Source: an uncultured bacterium | GTDB lineage: Bacteria > Acidobacteriota > Thermoanaerobaculia > Thermoanaerobaculales > Thermoanaerobaculaceae | Direction of reading: 5' to 3' | Length of the DNA: 48,684 nt | NCBI GenBank assembly: GCA_937924755.1 | Contig: CALEVZ010000051.1 | Span: 1-48,684 of the forward strand | Part shown: piece after piece, positions 43,736-48,684 of the stretch | Numbering within the stretch: the stretch's first letter is position 1 | Layout: every line of letters begins with the position of its first letter | Position numbers and translations under genes: made by a program | Notes under the pieces: generated by a model | Databases searched by the model: none | The model's input: the letters and a program-made list of their open reading frames with translations, nothing else | Told to the model about the DNA's origin: nothing

Positions 43736-44566
43736 CTACGGGGGCCGCTGGCATTCGTCCGCGGCATCATCCGCCAGCCCGCCCCGCGCCATGGTGGCGT
43801 TGCGCAAGGCGCGGATTTCGGCGGTGAGCTCCGCCATTTGGGCCTCCAGGGTGCGGGTGTTGTCGATGGTCATCTCGTCCACGAACACGGCGTTGGCCAG
43901 CGACAGTCCGAGAATGCCGCCGATCAACACGGCAACCACGAAATAGCCGCGGGCGGCCGCCGCCCAGCCGGGGTGGCTGGCGCGCTCGGCCAAGAGGTCG
44001 GGGATTTCGTACCACCCCTCCACGGTAAACACCTTGAACAACGAATAGAGGGACATGAGGGGGTTGCCGAAGTGCTCGGGGGCCAGCTCCCCGAACAGGA
44101 ACGAGGCGCCGGTGGCGAGGATGAAGTTGACCAGCCCGAGGGCCAGAAACACCCCCACCGAGGCGCGGAGGGCGCGCCGGATTCCGGCCATGAGATGGTC
44201 CCGGTTGGGGATGAAGGTGAGCAGGCGGAACAGGCGAAACAATCTCCCCAGGCGCAGCAGCAGCACCACCGCGAAGCCGTGCAGGTCCACCAGGGGCGTG
44301 AGAAGCACCGGCAGACTGGCCAGCACCACCAGGAAGTCGAACCGGTTCCACCCCGAAACCAGGTAGCCCCGCCAGCTGGCCTGGCGGATCTTAAGCGCCG
44401 CTTCGAGGAGGAAGAACACCACGCAGGCGTAGTCCACCCAGAACCAGAGGGAGGCGGCGGTGTCGCGCTCACTCTCGAAGCCCAGCATGAACAGCGCTAG
44501 GGCGTTGATGAGGATGGCTGCCACCACGGTGCGTTCGTGAATCAGGGCGAGGGCCAGACGGTTCAT
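43736..44566 (-). CDS. Bacterial voltage-gated cation channel (NaChBac-like)
   Basis: A 276-aa six-helix channel subunit that would form tetramers in the inner membrane. S1-S3 lie in VVAAILINALALFMLGF, FWVDYACVVFFLLEAALK and NRFDFLVVLASLPVLL. S4 is LLRLGRLFRLFRLLTFIP with four Arg at three-residue spacing. The pore loop FKVFTVEGWYEIPD gives the filter TVEGW, against TLESW in NaChBac. S6 is YFVVAVLIGGILGLSLANAVFVDEM, followed by a C-terminal coiled coil (TRTLEAQMAELTAEIRALRN). Length and architecture are standard. Start ATG 44566; an upstream ATG at 44587 is possible. Sodium over calcium selectivity is inference. Confidence 0.9.
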   Translation of the reverse strand: MNRLALALIHERTVVAAILINALALFMLGFESERDTAASLWFWVDYACVVFFLLEAALKIRQASWRGYLVSGWNRFDFLVVLASLPVLLTPLVDLHGFAVVLLLRLGRLFRLFRLLTFIPNRDHLMAGIRRALRASVGVFLALGLVNFILATGASFLFGELAPEHFGNPLMSLYSLFKVFTVEGWYEIPDLLAERASHPGWAAAARGYFVVAVLIGGILGLSLANAVFVDEMTIDNTRTLEAQMAELTAEIRALRNATMARGGLADDAADECQRPP

Positions 44567-44808
44567 GGCCCCGCCATTGTGCCGCATCTTGTCACGGGGT
44601 CGGGGGGGTGGCCGTCAGCCGCTCCCTCCCACGGCCCCAGGTGCGCAGCGAAGTGTCCGTGGCTGCCCTCAGCGGCTGCACCGTCCCACCACGGGGTGGG
44701 GAACGGCTCCCGAGCTCAGCCGTCGGTTGGTGCGGGCACGGCTGACCTTGGCGTTGCCTTCGGTGATCGAAGCGGTGGCCGGAGTTTTCGCCCGCGTCCC
44801 GGCTGCGA

Positions 44809-45330
44809 CTACTCCGCGTCGAGAATCGTTACCTTGTGCATCTTCACCGGCGTGCGGGGGCGGTCCCCGAGCCCGGTGGGGGTGCGCTCGATGGCTTGCA
44901 CCACCTCCATGCCCTTGAGGATCCGCCCAAACACCGGGTGCTTGGAAGGACCGGGGGTGAACCAGTCCAGGTAGGCGTTGTGGTTGGTGTTGATGAAGAA
45001 CTGCGAGCCGCCGGAGTTGGGGCGGCCGGTGTTGGCCATGGAAAGGGTGCCGGGCTCGTTGGAAAAGCGCGCCGAGGGGAGAAACTCGTCGGGGATGGTG
45101 CCGTGGGGGGGACCGCCGGTGCCGGCGCGGGGGCTGGCGGGGTCGCGGCTCCAGGGGCAGCCGAACTGAATCATGAAGTTGGCGATCACCCGGTGAAAGT
45201 GCAGCCCGTCGTAGAACCCACTCCTGGCGAGGGTGATGAAGTTGCCGGCAGTGACGGGCATCTCGGCCAGGAAGATCTCGGCCTGGAAGGTGCCCAGGGA
45301 GGTTTCGAACACGGCGATGGGGTTGGCCAT
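44809..45330 (-). CDS. ppiB: Cyclophilin-type peptidyl-prolyl cis-trans isomerase
   Basis: A 173-aa cytosolic cyclophilin (no signal peptide). [40 protein letters not shown] (in two pieces: residues near 90-115) and [14 protein letters not shown] are the family motifs, with the catalytic Arg in FHRV and Gln/Phe in GSQFFI. It accelerates Xaa-Pro isomerisation during folding. Start ATG 45330 with AAAGGACG upstream; a 45-codon in-frame extension lacks conservation. The 242-bp gap to the channel gene upstream of its stop (44567-44808) holds nothing recognised. Its start codon shares the CCATGG palindrome with the possible start of the divergent endonuclease V-like gene. Confidence 0.94.
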   Translation of the reverse strand: MANPIAVFETSLGTFQAEIFLAEMPVTAGNFITLARSGFYDGLHFHRVIANFMIQFGCPWSRDPASPRAGTGGPPHGTIPDEFLPSARFSNEPGTLSMANTGRPNSGGSQFFINTNHNAYLDWFTPGPSKHPVFGRILKGMEVVQAIERTPTGLGDRPRTPVKMHKVTILDAE

Positions 45331-46024
45331 GGTGACGTCCTTTCGCGGGCAAGCATGCCACACTCCCGCAGGGGGGGCGGGCTGCGGCCACCCCGGCCCG
45401 GGCGGCTGGGCAGCGGCGAGAGGGTCGGGCGAACGAACAGCGGCGGAGGGGGGCATCGTCACGGCGGAGGGGGAGGTTCTGGTAGCTTGCGACGCGGCCT
45501 ACGGCGGGGCGCGGGCCGTGGCGGCGGCGGTGTGGTGCGCCGGCTGGACGGCCGGGCAGCCCCTGGGGTGGGTGGCCCGGCCCTTCGTTCCCCCGGCCCC
45601 GTACCGCCCCGGACGCCTGTACGAACGGGAGCTGCCGGGGCTACTGGCGGTGCTGGAAGAGGTGCCTCGGCCTTGGACGGCGGTCATCGTGGACGGCTAC
45701 GTGTGGCTGGACGAGCGCGCTACGCCGGGGCTGGGTGGTCACCTGTCCGCCGCTTTCGGGAGGCAGACGCCGGTGGTGGGGGTGGCCAAGCGGGTGCGGC
45801 GGGGGGCGCCGGCGCTGCCGGTGTGCCGTGGGCGAAGTCTCCGCCCCTTGTGGGTGAGCGCCGCCGGGGTGGAGATGGCCTGGGCGGCGGCGCAGGTGGG
45901 ATCGATGCACGGGCCGTTTCGCCTACCCACACTACTGCGCCTGGCGGATGCGGTGGCCCGGCGGGGCGGGCTGCCCCCTGCGCCTCAAGGTGTGCCGTCG
46001 GGAGAGGCGAGCAGCCGGCGGTAG
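45329..46024 (+). CDS. Endonuclease V-like protein (divergent)
   Basis: Recognisable from about 45470. [11 protein letters not shown] corresponds to the VDVxY strand with the first metal Asp. [16 protein letters not shown] matches the PGLLxxRE segment, AVIVDGYVW the VDGHG strand, [13 protein letters not shown] the GVAK strand. [18 protein letters not shown] then [17 protein letters not shown] matches the C-terminal SxGHxxxL...RLPEPTRLAD region. EndoV cleaves DNA or RNA near inosine. The usual His after VDGHGxAH is not seen here (LDER instead). Start is unclear: ATG 45329 gives 231 aa with an unlikely Gly/Ala-rich N-terminus. The true start may be a rarer codon after GGCGGAGGGGGG near 45450. 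The end overlaps the macrodomain gene by 40 bp. Confidence 0.65.
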   Translation: MVTSFRGQACHTPAGGAGCGHPGPGGWAAARGSGERTAAEGGIVTAEGEVLVACDAAYGGARAVAAAVWCAGWTAGQPLGWVARPFVPPAPYRPGRLYERELPGLLAVLEEVPRPWTAVIVDGYVWLDERATPGLGGHLSAAFGRQTPVVGVAKRVRRGAPALPVCRGRSLRPLWVSAAGVEMAWAAAQVGSMHGPFRLPTLLRLADAVARRGGLPPAPQGVPSGEASSRR

Positions 46025-46503
46025 GTGGCGGCGTCGGCGGGCAAGAAGCAGCAAAAGATAACCGTGAAGTCAGGGGGCAACTCGGGGGCGAGGGAGCGCA
46101 CCGTGCGCACCGCCACGGCGGCGGCCTCCTGCGGGGGGTAGCCGTAGGCGCCGGTGGAGATGCACGGGAAGGCGACGGACCGACAGCCGTGCTCTGCGGC
46201 CAGGCGCAGGGCGTGCCGATAGCAGGAGGCCAGCAGCTCCGGTTCCCCCTGCCGGCCTCCGCGCCAGACCGGCCCCACGGCGTGGATCACGTAGCGGGCG
46301 GGCAGACGGTACCCCCGCGTGAGTCGCGCCTCTCCTGTGGGGCAGCCACCCAGCTCGAGGCACTCGGCCAGCAGCTCGGGGCCCGCCGCCCGGTGGATAG
46401 CCCCGTCCACCCCCCCGCCGCCCCGCAGGGTGGTGTTAGCGGCGTTGACGATGGCGTCGCAGGTAAGAGTGGTGATGTCCCCTTCCAGCACCTCCAGGCG
46501 CAC
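45985..46503 (-). CDS. Macrodomain protein (O-acetyl-ADP-ribose deacetylase family)
   Basis: A 172-aa MacroD/YmdB-type macrodomain. [64 protein letters not shown] and [14 protein letters not shown] are all canonical. It should bind ADP-ribose and hydrolyse O-acetyl-ADP-ribose or mono-ADP-ribosylated targets. The start is GTG 46503 with CGGAGGG about seven bases upstream. Its 3' end overlaps the convergent endonuclease V-like gene by 40 bp. Confidence 0.95.
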   Translation of the reverse strand: MRLEVLEGDITTLTCDAIVNAANTTLRGGGGVDGAIHRAAGPELLAECLELGGCPTGEARLTRGYRLPARYVIHAVGPVWRGGRQGEPELLASCYRHALRLAAEHGCRSVAFPCISTGAYGYPPQEAAAVAVRTVRSLAPELPPDFTVIFCCFLPADAATYRRLLASPDGTP

Positions 46504-46780
46504 GACACATCCCTCCGAGCATCGATGGTAGCCGCTCTAGCCGGCCCGGGCGGGGACGGTCTCGGGGGCGGAGTGCCAATCCCTGTCTGGCGCCCCTCTC
46601 GTTGCTGGGCCCGCGCCGGGCGACGGCAGCGGCGCGCTGAGGAGCCGGGCGTAAAGGGACAATGTACCCATTCATCCGGATTTTGTTCATTTTTCTTTAA
46701 TTCGGTCATGGAATATATTTAGACAGAAGTGTCTTGCTGGTTGTGTCGCGGAGAACAACACCCCGCGCAAGGAGGACGCA
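46504..46780 (+). promoter_or_regulatory. Intergenic region with AT-rich promoter of the DUF4397 gene
   Basis: A 277-bp divergent gap. From 46670 the DNA turns AT-rich (TTTTGTTCATTTTTCTTTAA), with a TATATT -10-like box (46714-46719). A small hairpin AGACA-GAAG-TGTCT (46721-46734) lies next to the predicted start of transcription. The leader of about 55 nt carries a good ribosome site before ATG 46781. The part nearer the macrodomain gene shows nothing clear. Confidence 0.5.
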
Positions 46781-48157
46781 ATGGAAAGAGTGCTTTCCGC
46801 AGTCGTTGTCGCGTTGTCACTGGCGTTGCTGGTACCGGCGTCGCAGGCCGCCACGCCCCTGCGGGCCATCTTCACCGCCGACAACCCGGCCGGGAACATG
46901 GGGACGGCCCGGGTGCGGGTGGTGCACGCTTCCCCGGATGCCCCGGCGGTGGACGTGCTGGTGCAGAACAATCCAGCCTTCACCAGCGTGGCCTTTGCCA
47001 GGGCCACCGAGTTTGCCGCCCTTCCCGCCGGCACCTACAACGTGAAGGTGGTGCCCGCAGGGAGCTCTTCCCCGGTCGTGATCGAAGCCAACCTCACCCT
47101 GGCCGGCGGCACCGACTACACGGTGGTAGCCACGGGCCTGTTGAGCGGCATTGCGCCGGTGGTGCTCACCGCCACGGGGGGCGGACCGGCGGCGGGCAAG
47201 GCATGGGTGCGTTTCCTCCACGCCTCTCCCGATGCTCCCGCGGTGGACATCGCCGTGAAGGGGGGGCCGGTGTTGTTCCCCAACGTCGCCTTCCGGCAGG
47301 GCACCCAGTATCTGGAGGTTCCGGCAGGAACCTATGACCTGGAGGCGCGCCCGGCCGGGAGCTCCACCGTGGCCTTGCCCATCCCCGGGGTGAGCTTGGC
47401 CGCCGGGGGGGTGTACACCGCCTACGCCGTTGGCTTGCTGGCAGACGTGGGCAAGCTGTCGCAGCTGTATTTCGTGCCCACCGCAGCCCGGGGCCAGGGA
47501 TTCGCCGGCTCCCAGTGGCGGACCGACGTGGACGTGCTGAACGGCTCCAACCAGAGGGCCTCTTTCAAGTACCTCTGGCTGCCCCGGGACACCGACAACG
47601 CCGAGCCGCAAGAGTCGGTCATCTTCACCCTGGAGCCAGGGGAGTCGCTCCGCCACGCCGACGTGCTGCAGGCCGCCTTCGGGGTGCGGGACGGGGTCAA
47701 CGCCTTCGGAGCCCTGGGGGTGCTGTCGGACACCAAGGTGCTCTACCTGTACTCCCGCACTTACAACGTGGGGGCGGGGGGGGCGTCGGGCACCTTCGGA
47801 CAGGGCATCCCCGGCCTGGCGGATGCCGAGCTGGTGCCCAGCGGGGTGCCGGTGCGGGTCATGTCTTTGACCGAGAACGCCGCCTACCGCTCCAACCTGG
47901 GCCTGCTCAACGGCGTGGGCAAGCCGATCCGGGTGATGTGGCGGCGCCACGCCCCCACCGGCCGGGTTATCGACGAAGGTAGCCTGAACCTGCCCGCCTG
48001 GGGCAACGCCCAGATCAATCGTGTGTTCGCCGGCGAGGCCCCTATCGAGGGAGCCTACGTGGACCTATGGACGGATACCCCCGGCGCCGCATTTCTTCCC
48101 TGGGGCTCGGTGCTGGACAACAAGACCTCTGACCCGGCCACCATCCTGCCGAGGTAG
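46781..48157 (+). CDS. Secreted protein with two DUF4397 domains
   Basis: A 458-aa exported protein. Signal peptide: VLSAVVVALSLALLVPASQA, cleaved before about residue 25. Two tandem DUF4397 domains share the diagnostic start VRVVHASPDAPAVDVLV (about 45) and VRFLHASPDAPAVDIAV (about 147), each followed by LPAGTYNVKVVPAGSS or VPAGTYDLEARPAGSS. The C-terminal 220 residues form a beta-rich domain (FAGSQWRTDVDVLNGSNQ, SRTYNVGAGG) resembling surface beta-sandwich domains. ATG 46781 has AAGGAGGACGCA upstream. The gene is monocistronic, with its own AT-rich promoter and a strong terminator. Probably a cell-surface or matrix protein; no enzymatic role is evident. Confidence 0.88.
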   Translation: MERVLSAVVVALSLALLVPASQAATPLRAIFTADNPAGNMGTARVRVVHASPDAPAVDVLVQNNPAFTSVAFARATEFAALPAGTYNVKVVPAGSSSPVVIEANLTLAGGTDYTVVATGLLSGIAPVVLTATGGGPAAGKAWVRFLHASPDAPAVDIAVKGGPVLFPNVAFRQGTQYLEVPAGTYDLEARPAGSSTVALPIPGVSLAAGGVYTAYAVGLLADVGKLSQLYFVPTAARGQGFAGSQWRTDVDVLNGSNQRASFKYLWLPRDTDNAEPQESVIFTLEPGESLRHADVLQAAFGVRDGVNAFGALGVLSDTKVLYLYSRTYNVGAGGASGTFGQGIPGLADAELVPSGVPVRVMSLTENAAYRSNLGLLNGVGKPIRVMWRRHAPTGRVIDEGSLNLPAWGNAQINRVFAGEAPIEGAYVDLWTDTPGAAFLPWGSVLDNKTSDPATILPR

Positions 48158-48178
48158 AGACAAAGGTTGCAAAGGGTT

Positions 48179-48208
48179 GCGGCGGGCCTCTGGGGGCCCG
48201 CCGCTTTT
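48179..48208 (+). terminator. Intrinsic terminator of the DUF4397 gene
   Basis: Perfect 10-bp stem GCGGCGGGCC/GGCCCGCCGC with a 6-nt loop, followed by TTTTCT. It lies 21 bp after the stop codon and is the clearest Rho-independent terminator in the window. Confidence 0.9.
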
Positions 48209-48454
48209 CTCCAAGCGCCGGCGATGGCCTCCGACCGCGGCATGGAACCGCCAAAGGAAAACACGGATAGGGACCCGCGAGGAGCAACGGCGCGGCGCAG
48301 CGGGCCGCGGTTGCCAGAAAATGGCCGACAAGAAGAGCAGGCCCTCGGAACGAAGGGAGAAGAAGGCCGGAGGGATTGAGGCCTCTCCGTGTAGGGTATG
48401 GTGATTACGGCAGACGCCACCGGTGTTTCGGCCTGTCCCAAAGTAGAAGAGACC

Positions 48455-48620
48455 TCGCCCTCTGTGCCTGTGCCCGTGCCCGTGCCCGTGATGACGAATG
48501 GGCGCAAACTTCGGTGCCAGGTACCCATAAGCCAGCACGAGCTCCTCGTCATCGAAGTGAGATGAAGAGACGGGGGGGCGGGACGCCCGCGCCCGGTGTC
48601 CGTGCCCGTGTCAGTGACAG
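48455..48620. repeat. GTGCCCGTG-type short tandem repeat region, copy C
   Basis: The terminal 476 bp (48209-48684) contain no supportable gene. At 48461-48489 the unit GTGCCY/GTGCCC repeats five times in tandem, and at 48594-48620 GGTGTCCGTGCCCGTG then GTCAGTGACAGCG recurs. These resemble the units at 28222-28350 (GGTGTCCGTGTCC, GTCGGTGACAGCG) and 16125-16230. The sequence ends inside this region. Confidence 0.5.
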
Positions 48621-48684
48621 CGAGCCCGAGGGAGGGCGCCGCGTGCCGGCGTGTGCTTCCCGCTTTCGGCGCAGCGATACGCTA

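Noticed and set aside
44836-46722. 628-codon plus-strand frame over the cyclophilin, EndoV and macrodomain genes
   Set aside because: It crosses three genes in the wrong frame and shows only low-complexity Gly/Arg sequence.
48455-48620. CRISPR array suggested by repeated GTGCCCGTG units
   Set aside because: Units are six to nine bases in direct tandem without unique spacers.

Overview
The window is 48.7 kb of GC-rich DNA from a Gram-negative bacterium. The envelope genes show this: BamA, a LolC/LolD pair, a periplasmic UshA-type nucleotidase and signal peptides throughout. Gene styles such as the very long isocitrate lyase, tandem ArsA ATPases, DUF4397 and S8 secreted proteins, and a DmsE/MtrB-like electron conduit fit Acidobacteriota. 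That placement is inference with low confidence. No rRNA, CRISPR array or insertion sequence was seen. There is one tRNA, the initiator tRNA-Met.

Left part (0-10.7 kb): tRNA-fMet with its own promoter; a decayed two-gene nucleotidyltransferase/small-protein module; a furA-katG peroxide operon whose furA looks leaderless; a periplasmic 5'-nucleotidase; a VapBC pair with a broken toxin; and the two-gene glyoxylate shunt (malate synthase plus a 751-aa isocitrate lyase).

Decay zone (10.9-18.8 kb): a secreted S8 protease whose reading frame has two in-frame TAG codons and runs, without further stops, into fibronectin-like domains and then a kinase-like domain. On the other strand lies a porin-cytochrome electron-transfer pair (octaheme cytochrome and MtrB-like barrel) with in-frame TAAs and frameshifts.

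Housekeeping block (19.2-29.2 kb): lysS, lolC, lolD, bamA and a UbiE-type methyltransferase on the plus strand; a YihY membrane protein and an MBL-fold/RNA exonuclease-type protein on the minus strand; and an SDR oxidoreductase.

Candidate new system (29.5-34.84 kb, minus strand): one strong promoter (TTGACA-N17-TATGTT) drives a 62-aa secreted CxC...CxC peptide, a propeller-like exported protein, a membrane-anchored CPGC thioredoxin-fold protein, an ABC-2 permease, its ATPase, and a membrane-anchored NEW3-like protein. Several genes overlap or couple translationally. This is the most interesting part of the window.

Right part (34.9-48.7 kb): a membrane protein of unknown function; a lipid-flavoured run (GMC oxidoreductase, acyl-CoA synthetase, two ArsA ATPases, SCP2-like protein); an MgtC/DUF4010 membrane protein; a ferritin-like protein; a NaChBac-like channel; a cyclophilin; an endonuclease V-like protein; a macrodomain protein; and a secreted DUF4397 protein closed by a strong terminator. 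Several genes have a -10-like hexamer exactly six bases before the start codon, suggesting common leaderless transcription. A GTGTCCGTG-rich repeat recurs in three intergenic regions.
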